Assembly: GCA_945860165.1 (NCBI GenBank)
Contig: CAMAPL010000004.1
Location: 62,001-126,000 of the forward strand
From: Rhizobium sp. Q54
GTDB lineage: Bacteria; Pseudomonadota; Alphaproteobacteria; Micropepsales; Micropepsaceae
DNA: 64,000 bases
Direction of reading: 5' to 3'
Shown here: piece after piece, positions 1 through 8,541 of the stretch
Layout: each line of letters starts with the position of its first letter
Numbering within the stretch: position 1 is the first letter of the stretch
Made by a program: the position numbers and the translations under genes
Notes under the pieces: model-generated
Seen by the model: only the letters and a program-made list of their open reading frames with translations
Databases searched by the model: none
Told to the model about the DNA's origin: nothing

Positions 1-87
1 GGGCCGTATGCTGTGGACAAGAAATCTGTTGCTCTGGATGGCCAGCCCCTCTTTTCATGAGAAGTGGGCCCGGCAATGGTGAGTGGG

Positions 88-432
88 ATGGAGACAGAAC
101 TGCTTTTTTCCTACGGCACCTTGCAGCAGGAAGACGTGCAGCTGGCGTCGTTCGGCCGCCGTTTGAGCGGCAGGGCGGACGCGCTGGTGGGCTGGCGGCA
201 GGAGATGGTGGAGATCACCGATCCCGACGTGCTGACCAAGAGCGGCAAGGCGCTGCATCCGATTCTGATACCGGGGCGCAAGGACGATAGCGTTGCGGGC
301 ACGGTGTTCGAGATTACCGCCGAAGAACTCACTGCCGCCGACCGCTATGAAGTATCGGACTACAAGCGGGTGGCGGCTTCGCTGAAGTCCGGCCTCACCG
401 CCTGGGTTTACGTCGGAAGCCGAAAAGAATAA
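88..432 (+). CDS. gamma-glutamylcyclotransferase (AIG2-like) family protein
   Basis: Small protein of about 114 residues with the AIG2/GGCT fold signature: a YGTL motif near the N-terminus (LLFSYGTLQ), the GTVFEI strand, and a late ADRYE segment typical of the family. Members cleave gamma-glutamyl-amine bonds or act on related small amides; the substrate here cannot be read from the sequence. I prefer the ATG at 88, preceded by GGTGAG at a short distance, but GTG 64 and ATG 76 are in frame. The gene stands alone and is followed at once by a strong terminator. The 87 bases before it hold nothing I can name. Confidence 0.75.
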   Translation: METELLFSYGTLQQEDVQLASFGRRLSGRADALVGWRQEMVEITDPDVLTKSGKALHPILIPGRKDDSVAGTVFEITAEELTAADRYEVSDYKRVAASLKSGLTAWVYVGSRKE

Positions 433-468
433 GGGCGCCGCGGTTCCCGCGGCGCCCCTGTTCTTTTG
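432..468 (+). terminator. Rho-independent terminator after the GGCT-like gene
   Basis: An 11-bp GC-rich stem (GGGCGCCGCGG / CCGCGGCGCCC) with a 3-nt loop, followed by a T-rich tail, begins at the stop codon of the upstream gene. The convergent aldolase gene ends at 475. Confidence 0.85.
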
Positions 469-474
469 ATACAG

Positions 475-1509
475 CTACTTCTTGGCGAACGGCCCGACTT
501 CCGGGACCGGCTGGGTATCGAGCAGCGGACCCAGTTCCTGCTTCACGCCAGTGGCGATGGCCGCCATCTCGCTGCCCGCCTGGAAGCAGGTGAAGTCGGG
601 ACGGTCGCGCCAGGCCAGCGGCCCGCACAGCCGCACCCCCGCCTTTATCGCGGCATCATGGACGATGTTGATGTTGCGCTCATAGTCCGGCTCGCCCGGG
701 CGATAGCCGGTGTGGTTGGCCAGGTCGCCCGAAGCGGCAAAGATGGCGGTCACGCCCGGAATCTTGGCGATGCGGTCGGCATCCTTCAGGCCGTCCAGTG
801 TCTCGATCATCAGGATCAGGACCGCATTGTCGTTCCAGGTCTGGCGATAGCCGCCCGGCACGCCGCCCCAGAAGGCGCCGCTAAAGGCCTGGCCGCCGCC
901 CTGGCTGCGCTTGCCCAATGGCGGGAAGAAGGTGTAGTCGCGCGCCCGGATCGCTTCCTCATAGGAACGGATGGTCGGGACCACGATCACCAGCGCGCCG
1001 GAATCAGTGGCGGTCTGGATCTCGCGCTCGTCCGCCAGGGCGACGCGCACGCCCGGCACCGCCTTGGCATGGGGACAGGCCGCCCACATGCGCGCGGTGG
1101 CGGCCCAGTCGCGCGCGGTGTGCTGGTGCTCGACCCAGATGAAGTCGTAACCGGCATTGGCCATGGCGCAGTAGGTGGACGGATCCTGAGAGGAGTTCAT
1201 AGTGCCGCCGGTGACCTTGCCGCCCTGCATCATCTTGAGCTTGACCGGATTCCAGATCTTGGCGGGGGTGGCCATGTCGTACGCCGTTCCGTATTTCCAG
1301 GTCTTGTCGTTGAACTTGCCCTGGTTGACGGCTTTGGGCGGCGCGCGGTCGATGGACCTGGTGTCGTAGCCCTGGGGCGCGGCCAGCGGAAATTGCATCG
1401 TGCCGGCGGCGGCATTGTTGGCATAAGGATCGGCGCTCTGCGAAAGTGCCGCAACCGTGCCAAGACCGACAGCCCCGACCAACGCGGCTGAAAACAACAT
1501 ACGTTTCAT
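475..1509 (-). CDS. exported HpcH/HpaI aldolase family protein
   Basis: A 344-residue protein with an N-terminal signal peptide (MKRMLFSAALVGAVGLG, then an alanine/leucine core ending near residue 24). The rest resembles class II pyruvate aldolases of the HpcH/HpaI/citrate-lyase beta family: WVEHQHT, LILMIET (metal-binding Glu) and FAASGDLA in place of the usual GPxDLS. These enzymes normally cleave 2-keto-3-deoxy or 4-hydroxy-2-oxo acids in the cytoplasm, so the signal peptide is unusual. I chose the ATG at 1509 because GAGAGG lies just upstream; an in-frame ATG at 1533 would bury the signal peptide. A related exported paralogue lies at 17170-18330. The true substrate is unknown. Confidence 0.8.
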   Translation of the reverse strand: MKRMLFSAALVGAVGLGTVAALSQSADPYANNAAAGTMQFPLAAPQGYDTRSIDRAPPKAVNQGKFNDKTWKYGTAYDMATPAKIWNPVKLKMMQGGKVTGGTMNSSQDPSTYCAMANAGYDFIWVEHQHTARDWAATARMWAACPHAKAVPGVRVALADEREIQTATDSGALVIVVPTIRSYEEAIRARDYTFFPPLGKRSQGGGQAFSGAFWGGVPGGYRQTWNDNAVLILMIETLDGLKDADRIAKIPGVTAIFAASGDLANHTGYRPGEPDYERNINIVHDAAIKAGVRLCGPLAWRDRPDFTCFQAGSEMAAIATGVKQELGPLLDTQPVPEVGPFAKK

Positions 1510-1685
1510 GAAATTCCCTCTCTCGGCCGGCATCTCATGGCCGGTTGTGAGAGCTAATCAGGCATGGCGGGGCCGGTCAAACGCCACGAGCCAAACTTCG
1601 CGCTTGCACAACGCGTCAGATGGCGCGGCAGGATGGCGCAGCTGCTGGGCGAATTGCTAGGGTGCCTGCCTGTCGGGAGAGCCAC

Positions 1686-2798
1686 ATGAAAATCCGTTTC
1701 GTTATCGCCGCGCTGACGGCGCTCGCCTTTTCGCCGCCGGCGCATGCCGCCACCACCGTCCAGGCCTGGGGCGGCGTGGACAATAAGGGTGTGGACCTTT
1801 TCACCCTGACCAATGCGCGTGGCATGGAAGTCAAAATCTCGAATTACGGGGGTATCATCACGTCCATCCGGGTGCCCGACAGAAACGGCAAGCTGGAGAG
1901 TGTGACCCTGGGTTTCGACCGGCTGGAAGACTATACCAGCCCGCGCTATGCTGGGCGCTATGGCGCGCTGATCGGGCGCTTCGCCAACCGGATCAAGAAC
2001 AACACGTTCCAGATCAATGGCATCACCCACCGCGTCTCGCGGGACGCCTATGTCCAGGGCGAAAGCGAGAACAAGCCTTATGACGAGCGGGTCTGGACCG
2101 CCGACACCAAGAAGGATGGCGACGAACCGCAGCTGTTCCTAGGCCTGCGGGACCGCAGCGGCACCATGGGCTTTCCCGGCACCTTGCGGGTGCGGGTGAT
2201 CTATACCCTGACCCGGGACAATATCCTGCGCATCACCTATTACGCGTCCACCGACAAGGAAACCGTCGTCAGCCTGACCAACCACGCCTATTTCAACATG
2301 GCGGGCGATACGTCCGGCAGCGTTCTGGACCAGATCCTGACCGTGAATGCCGATGCCATCACCCCGGGCGATGAGAGCAACACGCCCACTGGCGAGATCC
2401 GCGCTGTAGCCGGCACGGCCTTCGATTTCCACCAGCCCACCCCGATCGGCGCGCGCATCAAGGACCCCGATCCCCTGATCGTGCGCGCCCGCGGCTATGA
2501 CCAGAATTATGTGATCAACGGAAAGCCGGGAACGCTGCGGCTGGCGGCGCGGCTGGAAGATCCCAAATCGGGGCGGGTGCTGGAGGAATGGACCACCCAG
2601 CCGGGGCTACAGGTTTACACCGCCAATTACACGCCGCCCCCGGTGGCGCTGTCGAAAGGCTATGTGCAGCAAGGCGCGGTCGCATTGGAGGCACAAGGCT
2701 TTCCCAACGCGCCCAACATCCCGAGTTTTCCCAGCACGCGCCTGCTGCCCGGACAAGATTATCGCCACATCACGGAATATCGCTTCAGCGTGAAGTAG
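1686..2798 (+). CDS. galM: aldose 1-epimerase, exported
   Basis: Galactose mutarotase-like protein of 370 residues with a clear signal peptide (MKIRFVIAALTALAF, cleavage after AHA). Family features include GRFANRIKNNTF, the conserved NHAYFNM histidine region and the late GLQVYTANY segment. It interconverts alpha and beta anomers of aldoses, here apparently in the periplasm. The start at 1686 is preceded by GGGAG and begins exactly at the signal peptide; longer in-frame starts look spurious. It stands alone, diverging from the aldolase gene on the left. Confidence 0.92.
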   Translation: MKIRFVIAALTALAFSPPAHAATTVQAWGGVDNKGVDLFTLTNARGMEVKISNYGGIITSIRVPDRNGKLESVTLGFDRLEDYTSPRYAGRYGALIGRFANRIKNNTFQINGITHRVSRDAYVQGESENKPYDERVWTADTKKDGDEPQLFLGLRDRSGTMGFPGTLRVRVIYTLTRDNILRITYYASTDKETVVSLTNHAYFNMAGDTSGSVLDQILTVNADAITPGDESNTPTGEIRAVAGTAFDFHQPTPIGARIKDPDPLIVRARGYDQNYVINGKPGTLRLAARLEDPKSGRVLEEWTTQPGLQVYTANYTPPPVALSKGYVQQGAVALEAQGFPNAPNIPSFPSTRLLPGQDYRHITEYRFSVK

Positions 2799-2809
2799 CA
2801 TAAAAATTA

Positions 2810-2894
2810 GCGCGAGGATATTTGTGTCCTGAGCAGGAGCGAGGAGCGATGTGGGCCAAAGCGCCCATGAGCGACAAGCGACGAACTCAGGGCG
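2810..2894. repeat. dispersed repeat R1, copy 1
   Basis: About 85 bp between galM and cckA that matches 5222-5323: a shared GCGCGAGG start, CCTGAGCAGGAGC, AGGAGCGATGTGGGC, GCCCATGAGCGAC and AACTCAGGGCG end. Internal inverted segments (CCTGAG/CTCAGG and GTGGGC/GCCCAT) could fold as a stem with an inner hairpin. The two copies flank cckA in the same orientation. Confidence 0.7.
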
Positions 2895-2907
2895 CAAAAA
2901 GACCGCG

Positions 2908-5067
2908 CTAGGCGGCGGAGAGAACTGCTTTGACCTTAGCCGCCAGTTGCTTGAGGCCGAAGGGCTTGGGCAGGAAGTGGATGTCTTCCGAACTCTGGTC
3001 GTTGCGGCGGAAGGCTTCCTCGGCATAGCCGGACATGAAGATCACCCGCAGATCGGGCTTCAGTTGCTTGACGTGCCGCACCATGGTGGGACCGTCCATG
3101 CTGGGCATCACCACATCGGTGATGATCAGATGGATGGTGTGCGCCTCGCTCTTGACGATCTCCAGCGCTTCCTCGCCGCCGCTGGCTTCCAGCACATTAT
3201 AGCCGCGCATGCGCAGCGCCCGCGCCGCGAAGCTGCGCACCGCTTCCTCGTCTTCCACCAGCAGGATCGTGTCCTGGCCGGTGACGTCGCGCGCCTGGAC
3301 GGGGGCTGCTTCCACCAGCGCGGTGGCGGCATCTACCCTGAGGCGCGGCAGATAGATATGGAAACTGGTGCCGTTGCCGACTTCCGAATCCACCGTGATG
3401 AAGCCGCCGCTCTGCTTGACGATGCCATAGACGGTGGCCAGCCCCAGGCCGGTGCCCTGGCCCACCGGCTTGGTGGTAAAGAAGGGATCAAAAATCTTGC
3501 TCTGGATTTCCTTCGACATGCCGGTGCCGGTGTCGGAGACTTCGATATGCACATAATCGCCCGGTGGCATGATGGCGGTGCCCAGCGCCGATGACTGCTT
3601 TATCGTTTCATTGATGGTCTTGATGGCGACCGTGCCGCCCGAGGGCATGGCGTCGCGGGCATTGACCACCAGATTGATGATGGCGTTGGAAAGCTGCGCC
3701 TCGTCGGCATGCACGGTCCACAGATCGGAATCGCGTTCGACGTTCAGCGTGATGCCTTCGCCCACCAGGCGGCGCAGCATCTGCGCCAGCTCGCCGATCA
3801 TGTCCCCAAGCACCAGCGTTTTGGGCTGCATGGTCTGCTTGCGGCTGAAGGCCAGCAGCTGGCTCACCAGGGCGGCGGCGCGCAGCGCATTCTGATGCAC
3901 CTCGTTGATTTCCTTGAAAGAGGGATCGCCCGCCTGATGGCGCATCAGCAGGAATTCGCAATTGCCGATGATGACGGTGAGAAGATTGTTGAAGTCATGC
4001 GCGACGCCGCCGGCCAGCTGCCCGACCGCCTGCATTTTCTGCGACTGGGCAAATTTGGTTTCCAGCGCCTTCTGCTCGGAAACGTCCACCAGATACAGAA
4101 TGGCTTTGCCGGCTTCACCCTTGGACGAGGGCATGGGACTGGCGAACAGCTCAGCCATGCGCTCGTCGCCGGCGCCGGATTTTCCCATGCGCAGTTCGAC
4201 GGGCTTGAGGCCGGTTTCGCCGCTGCCGGCCCGGGCGATCAGGGACGAGACCAGGGCGCGGTCGCCGGCCTCAGCCAGTTCGCTGAAATTGCGCGCCACC
4301 AGCTGGCCTGAGACACCGAAGAATTTCGCCAGCGCCGCATTGGCATCGCTGATCACGCCCGCGGCATCGGCAAAGGCCACGCCCATGGGCGCATCACGAA
4401 ACAGGTCGCCAGCATTTTCCAGCGGACGCGCTGGCGACGACGACGGCACATCGGGCGCCGAGACAGACGGCGCGGGCGCTGCCGCCACGGCGCGGGTCAG
4501 CACCGGCTGCGGCGAGGTGCTGGCGGCAAGGCGGGGGGTGAACCACCAGGCGGCCTGCTTGTCAGGCAACGGACGCACCGCGGCGACGATTTCCAGTCCC
4601 GGCACGACGACAAAGGATTCTTCGCGGGCGCGTCCTTCGCTGGCGTCGCGCGACAGCCGGTACAGCACTGCCGCCGAAGGCTCGCCCGCCAGCGCCAGTT
4701 CCGGCGGCGGCGGCGTTTCCAGTTCGCCCACGCCCGCCATGCGGCGGTAGACGGGATTGCAGTCCAGCACCGCGCCGCCTTCGCCGGTGATCGCCCAGGC
4801 AATATTGGCCTTGGCGGCGGCTTCCGCAACGCGCAGCGCATCAGCCGAAGCGCGACCGCCACGCGGCCACACCGCATAAATGAAAAGAATGGCCAGGATG
4901 GCGATGCCGCCCAGCAGCACATAGCCCGCCAGCCCCGCCACTTGCGGCATGGCGATGGTCAGTCCGGCGGCGACCAGGGCCAGAAGGACAAAGCCCAAGG
5001 CAGCCCAGCGCCAGGCGCCGGTCGGCACACCCACAGGGCTCGCGGAAAGCGATTTTGCGGCGTTCAT
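2908..5067 (-). CDS. cckA: hybrid sensor histidine kinase CckA
   Basis: About 719 residues: two N-terminal membrane helices (within roughly residues 10-55), PAS-like sensor regions, a HisKA domain with the phosphorylated His in GGVAHDFNNLL, an HATPase domain (VNARDAMPSGG, DTGTGM, GTGLGLATV) and a C-terminal receiver (ILLVEDEEAVR, IITDVVMP). The order and the text around the His match alphaproteobacterial CckA, which passes phosphate through ChpT to CtrA and CpdR and controls the cell cycle. The start is uncertain: the ATG at 5067 has a weak ribosome site, and an in-frame TTG at 5097 would add ten residues. TTAAC-containing repeats sit at its promoter, and repeat R1 flanks it on both sides. 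Confidence 0.93.
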   Translation of the reverse strand: MNAAKSLSASPVGVPTGAWRWAALGFVLLALVAAGLTIAMPQVAGLAGYVLLGGIAILAILFIYAVWPRGGRASADALRVAEAAAKANIAWAITGEGGAVLDCNPVYRRMAGVGELETPPPPELALAGEPSAAVLYRLSRDASEGRAREESFVVVPGLEIVAAVRPLPDKQAAWWFTPRLAASTSPQPVLTRAVAAAPAPSVSAPDVPSSSPARPLENAGDLFRDAPMGVAFADAAGVISDANAALAKFFGVSGQLVARNFSELAEAGDRALVSSLIARAGSGETGLKPVELRMGKSGAGDERMAELFASPMPSSKGEAGKAILYLVDVSEQKALETKFAQSQKMQAVGQLAGGVAHDFNNLLTVIIGNCEFLLMRHQAGDPSFKEINEVHQNALRAAALVSQLLAFSRKQTMQPKTLVLGDMIGELAQMLRRLVGEGITLNVERDSDLWTVHADEAQLSNAIINLVVNARDAMPSGGTVAIKTINETIKQSSALGTAIMPPGDYVHIEVSDTGTGMSKEIQSKIFDPFFTTKPVGQGTGLGLATVYGIVKQSGGFITVDSEVGNGTSFHIYLPRLRVDAATALVEAAPVQARDVTGQDTILLVEDEEAVRSFAARALRMRGYNVLEASGGEEALEIVKSEAHTIHLIITDVVMPSMDGPTMVRHVKQLKPDLRVIFMSGYAEEAFRRNDQSSEDIHFLPKPFGLKQLAAKVKAVLSAA

Positions 5068-5082
5068 AAATGCAGAATACAA

Positions 5083-5134
5083 GATTTGGTTAACCAATCC
5101 TTTCCAAGCCCCAAGGGGTTGATTTGGTTAACAG
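5083..5134 (-). promoter_or_regulatory. paired GATTTGGTTAAC boxes upstream of cckA
   Basis: The 12-mer GATTTGGTTAAC occurs at 5083-5094 and 5121-5132 as a direct repeat with a 38-bp period. The first copy extends to the palindrome TTGGTTAACCAA. On the gene strand they read GTTAACC(A), close to the CtrA half-site TTAACC. Binding is inferred. Confidence 0.45.
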
Positions 5135-5221
5135 ATTTTAGGGGCCACCGAACGCCGTTCGGAGTTTTTGGGACAGAAAGTTAACGCCCGAGAATCACCC
5201 TGCTAAAGCCACCGTCCTTAG

Positions 5222-5323
5222 GCGCGAGGGATTTTGTGACCTGAGCAGGAGCAAGGAGCGATGTGGGCGAGCAGCCCATGAGCGACGAAGTGAGTAGCGC
5301 CAGCGTACTAACAACTCAGGGCG
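5222..5323. repeat. dispersed repeat R1, copy 2
   Basis: Second copy of the element at 2810-2894, about 20 bases longer. The extra piece includes a 23-mer (5290-5312) that recurs with two mismatches at 49579-49601. This element, the cckA promoter and unassigned sequence fill the stretch 5068-5417; I see no gene there. Confidence 0.7.
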
Positions 5324-5417
5324 TCCACCGCCCTCGCCCGTTGAGCGGGCTTGAAGCGGGGCCAGCTTTTCTAAGTTCGCGTCGCTCACCAAGAAAAGCT
5401 AGGCCAAAGAACCGCGC

Positions 5418-5757
5418 CTACCCTGCGCGGGCAGGCAACTTTCCTTGCAGCCGCAGGACGTAGCCGATCACCTGCGCCACCGCCTTGAAATGTTCGGCCG
5501 GGACGGGTTCGTCGATCTCCACCACGGCGTGCAGCGCGCGCCAGCGGCGCGTTCTCCACCACCGCGACATCGTTTTCTTCCGCCACCGCGCGAGTGCGCA
5601 AGGCTAGCGCGTCCATGCCCTTGGCGACACAGACCGGCGCCGCCATCTTGCCGGATTCATACTTGAGTGCCACCGCATAGTGGGTCGGGTTCATGATCAC
5701 CACCGTGGCGGTCGGCACCGCCGCCATCATGCGCTTGCGCGAGCGCTCACGGTGATC
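5418..5757 (-). pseudogene. flhB: flhB 3' fragment (flagellar export protein), frameshifted
   Basis: The translated minus strand contains MMAAVPTATVVIMNPTHYA and VALKYESGKMAAPVCVAKG, the FlhB cytoplasmic domain with its autocleavage NPTH motif, then VVENAPLAR. A one-base shift near 5531-5542 moves the conserved tail (LHAVVEIDEPVPAEHFKA...GYVLRLQGK) into another frame before a TAG at 5418. Everything upstream of about the RERSRKRMM segment is missing, so only the last ~110 codons of a ~350-codon gene remain. No other flagellar gene is in the window. The break abuts a tannase fragment on the opposite strand. Confidence 0.8.
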
Positions 5758-6144
5758 ACGCCGCTGATGGACGTGGACTTCTACAACCGCATCACGGCGC
5801 GTTACGGCCAGGCCGCGACCGACGATTTCCTGCGCTACTTCATGCTGCCGGGCATGGGGCATTGCTCCGGCGGGGTTGGCTTTTCGCGGATCGGCGGCGC
5901 CACCGGCGCCCCGCTCAAAGACGATCCGGATCACAGTATGGTGAAGGCGCTGGATGCCTGGGTACGCAAAGACGCCGCGCCGTCGCTGTTCATCGCCGCA
6001 CAGGTGAAAGACGGCAAAGTCAGCGCCACCCGCCCGGTCTGCCGCTATTCGCTGGAAGCACGCTATTTGGGGCGCAGCCAGGCCACGGAAGCGAGAAATT
6101 TCGTCTGCCGCGTGCCGGAACCCCTGCCGCCGCAACCGATGTAG
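5758..6144 (+). pseudogene. tannase/feruloyl esterase 3' fragment
   Basis: From about 5758 the plus strand encodes DVDFYNRITARYGQ, FLRYFMLPGMGHCSGG, ALDAWVRKDAAPS and a Cys-containing end (TRPVCRYSLEARYLG, ARNFVCRVP). This is the C-terminal part of a tannase/feruloyl esterase, including the catalytic His region (PGMGHC). The first ~350 codons, with signal peptide and nucleophile Ser, are absent. The reading frame runs leftwards into flhB sequence, so an ATG-initiated ORF across the junction would be a chimera and is unlikely to be functional. Confidence 0.75.
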
Positions 6145-6176
6145 CGCCTGCGCGGCACACCAGCTAAACTGCCGGC

Positions 6177-7160
6177 ATGGCCCACGATCACGCTTTGCAT
6201 AACCATTCCGATGGGCACAAGCATGGCCATGACCATGCGCATGACGAGCCGCATACCGATCCCCACAGCCACGGCATCTGGACCCGCGATCATATTTTTC
6301 TGGGCCAGGGCCACAGCCGCGCCGAAACCCGCGCCCGGTTGGCCGCCCTGCTCACCGGGCTTTTCATGGTGGTGGAGATCGGCTGCGGCATCGCCTATGG
6401 CTCCATGGCGCTGCTGGCGGACGGCGTGCACATGGCGACCCATGTCGGAGCGCTGGGACTGGCGGCAGGCGCCTATTGGCTGGCGCGACGCCATGCCGGC
6501 AACACCCGCTTTACCTTCGGCTCCGGCAAGTTCGGCGACCTGGCGGCCTTCACCAGCGCCATCATCCTGGGCCTGACGGCGCTGGCAGTGGCGGCGGAAT
6601 CGGCTCTGCGCCTGATCACGCCCGGCACGGTGCGCTATGGCGATGCCCTTTTGATTGCGGTGATCGGGTTGGTGGTCAATCTGGTCAGCGCGGTGATCCT
6701 CAAGGATTCCCATCACGGCCACAGCCATGACAACAATATGCGGGCCGCCTATCTGCATGTGCTGGCCGATGCCATCACCTCGGTCCTGGCCATTGTAGCG
6801 CTGGCGGCGGGCTATTATTTTGGCCTCGCCGTCCTGGACCCATTAAGCGGACTCGTGGGCGCCGCGGTCATCGCGGCCTGGTCCTATGGGTTGATCCGCG
6901 ACAGCGCCATGGTGCTGCTGGATGCCGACGCCGATCCGGACATGTCGCAAGACATCCGCAAGACCCTGGAGGGCGAGCTTGGCGCGCGCGTCGCCGACCT
7001 GCATCTGTGGCGGCTGGGACCGGGGCATCACGGACTGATCGTCTCATTGGTCTCGCCGGGCGCCACCAGCGCGGAGACCATCAAGGCGGCGCTGCGCCGC
7101 CGTCATCCCGATCTTTCCCATGTCACGGTGGAAGTCGCGGTTTGTGCTGACTGTACATGA
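6177..7160 (+). CDS. dmeF: cation diffusion facilitator, DmeF-like Co/Ni exporter
   Basis: 327 residues: a His-rich cytosolic N-terminus (HNHSDGHKHGHDHAHDE), then IWTRDHIFLGQGH typical of the DmeF subgroup, six predicted membrane helices, metal-site motifs (LLADGVHMATH in helix 2 and LHVLADAITS in helix 5) and a second His cluster (HHGHSHD) in the loop between. CDF proteins export divalent metals from the cytoplasm in exchange for protons; DmeF relatives act on cobalt and nickel. The metal assignment rests on the subgroup resemblance. It stands alone just after the tannase fragment. Confidence 0.88.
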   Translation: MAHDHALHNHSDGHKHGHDHAHDEPHTDPHSHGIWTRDHIFLGQGHSRAETRARLAALLTGLFMVVEIGCGIAYGSMALLADGVHMATHVGALGLAAGAYWLARRHAGNTRFTFGSGKFGDLAAFTSAIILGLTALAVAAESALRLITPGTVRYGDALLIAVIGLVVNLVSAVILKDSHHGHSHDNNMRAAYLHVLADAITSVLAIVALAAGYYFGLAVLDPLSGLVGAAVIAAWSYGLIRDSAMVLLDADADPDMSQDIRKTLEGELGARVADLHLWRLGPGHHGLIVSLVSPGATSAETIKAALRRRHPDLSHVTVEVAVCADCT

Positions 7161-7215
7161 AGCGACGGGCAGGCGAGCGCTAGCGAGCCGTCGACCGCGC
7201 GAAAAGGAATAAAAG

Positions 7216-7419
7216 TTGTTCTGGCGCAAGAAGAAAAAACAGGTCGAACAGGCGGTGGACGAGGTGGCGATTGCCGCCAACGATCTGGTCGAGAAGAGCA
7301 TAGTGATCGGTCCCACCGGCGTACTGCTTTTGCTGGGCGCGGCGGCGGTGGGCGCGGCCGCCAGCTACTACGTCACCAAAACCAAGAAGAACCAAAAGTC
7401 GGCCGACAAGAAGCCCTAG
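7216..7419 (+). CDS. small single-pass membrane protein
   Basis: 67 residues: a Lys-rich N-terminus (MFWRKKKKQ), an acidic helix, one hydrophobic segment (GPTGVLLLLGAAAVGAAAS) and a Lys-rich C-terminus. The start is TTG, supported by AAAAGGAAT upstream. No family recognised. The last bases overlap the convergent membrane protein gene tail to tail, sharing CTAG. Confidence 0.6.
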   Translation: MFWRKKKKQVEQAVDEVAIAANDLVEKSIVIGPTGVLLLLGAAAVGAAASYYVTKTKKNQKSADKKP

Positions 7420-8234
7420 GTGTCCTTGCGCTGGTGCGCATACAAAAAGGACAGGGTTGCGGCGACGAGCACGAGCGCGGCGGCCTGCACCGCGCCCAGG
7501 GCGCCGGCGGCTACCAACCGGACCGGGGTTATCGGCAACGGCAAGGCGGGCGGCGCGCCGGCCGCCAGTTTCGCCGGCGGCGGCCCGCCGGAAATCCGCG
7601 ACAGCACGACCATCAGGATAATCAGGGGGATCAGGGTCAGCGCGATGGTCCGCAGCAAAAGCAGGAAGCGACCCTCGCTCATGCGAAAGCCGGAATCGAT
7701 GCGCTGCTCCATGCTGGCGGCGGGCACGCCGGTGGCGATGGCGGGAAAGATCAGGCCGATCTGCAGCGCGACAATCACCGCGCCGATAGTGACGGTAAAC
7801 TCCGTCAGGCCGCGCACGAACGACACCGCCGACAGAAGCAGGCAAAAAGCGCGGGCGGCGAGAAATGCCAGACCCAACCCGGCAAGCCACAGGAAAAAAT
7901 GCCGGACTTCGAGAAGGCGCGGCCGGGGTTGGCGCAGCAGGATGAAACGATGCACCGCCACCGCCAGCGGCGTTGCCAGCGCCGCCCAGAACAGCAGGTC
8001 CAGGACATGCGCGCCGGAATAGACAGCCAGTGTCTGGGCGCTGAAATCCTCGAACTTCGGCACCGTCATCGCGGCCTTGAGCGCCGCGATCGCCACTACC
8101 GCCACGCACCAGGCAGCACCCAAACTCAAGGTGACAATGAAAAGCAGCGGCATGACGCGGAAGGCGGCGCCCAGGCTGCGCCAGGAACGCAGGGCAATGT
8201 CACGCGCCGTTAGCTTTTCCTCGATACCGATCAC
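7416..8234 (-). CDS. polytopic membrane protein of unknown function
   Basis: 272 residues with about six hydrophobic segments (for example LLFIVTLSLGAAWCVAVV and FLLLLRTIALTLIPLIILMV) and a soluble N-terminus (MIGIEEKLTARDIALRSWRS). The opening residues and helix pattern resemble generic membrane proteins found across alphaproteobacteria without assigned role. It converges on the small membrane protein at its 3' end; its 5' end faces the rpsU terminator, so it is probably transcribed alone. Confidence 0.7.
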   Translation of the reverse strand: MIGIEEKLTARDIALRSWRSLGAAFRVMPLLFIVTLSLGAAWCVAVVAIAALKAAMTVPKFEDFSAQTLAVYSGAHVLDLLFWAALATPLAVAVHRFILLRQPRPRLLEVRHFFLWLAGLGLAFLAARAFCLLLSAVSFVRGLTEFTVTIGAVIVALQIGLIFPAIATGVPAASMEQRIDSGFRMSEGRFLLLLRTIALTLIPLIILMVVLSRISGGPPPAKLAAGAPPALPLPITPVRLVAAGALGAVQAAALVLVAATLSFLYAHQRKDT

Positions 8235-8276
8235 ACGCCCCTCCCGTTTCGCAAAGCTTAGGCTTCACCCGGGCAA

Positions 8277-8311
8277 CAAAAAAGCCGCCTGTCGCCAGGC
8301 GGCTTTTTAGA
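8277..8311 (-). terminator. Rho-independent terminator of rpsU
   Basis: 8-bp stem (GCCGCCTG / CAGGCGGC) with a three-base loop, flanked by A-run and T-run, so it can work in both directions. On the minus strand it lies 18 bases past the rpsU stop. Confidence 0.85.
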
Positions 8312-8328
8312 AATTCGTCAGACGCGTT

Positions 8329-8541
8329 TTAGCGCGGCAGCAGGCCTTCGCGCTGCATGCGCTTGCGCTGCAGCTTGCGATAGCGGCGCACGGCTTCGGC
8401 ACGCTCGCGGGCACGCTTCTCGCTGGGCTTCTCATAGGCGCCGCGCAGCTTCATCTCCCGGAAGATGCCTTCGCGTTGCATCTTCTTCTTCAGCGCCTTG
8501 AGCGCCTGGTCGATATTGTTGTCGCGGACGATGATCTGCAA
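8329..8541 (-). CDS. rpsU: 30S ribosomal protein bS21
   Basis: 70 residues matching bS21: [20 protein letters not shown], then a basic tail ([15 protein letters not shown]). bS21 binds the 30S platform near the 16S 3' end and helps initiation. There is no ATG at the expected position; a TTG at 8541 with GGAG seven bases upstream gives the normal family length. A longer in-frame ORF reaching 8838 overlaps def and is spurious. Divergent from def. Confidence 0.92.
   Translation of the reverse strand: MQIIVRDNNIDQALKALKKKMQREGIFREMKLRGAYEKPSEKRARERAEAVRRYRKLQRKRMQREGLLPR

Noticed and set aside
466-1491. 341-codon plus-strand ORF opposite the exported aldolase
   Set aside because: Composition is that of an antisense shadow of a high-GC gene; no family signature, while the minus strand encodes a clear protein.
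5386-6144. Functional fusion ORFs of 249 (minus) and 154 (plus) codons across the flhB/tannase junction
   Set aside because: Each is homologous only in its distal part; the proximal codons are antisense of the other gene.
7416-8213. Plus-strand ORFs opposite the polytopic membrane protein (to about 259 codons)
   Set aside because: Arg/Gln/Gly-rich low-complexity translation, without ribosome sites; the minus strand encodes well-formed membrane helices.
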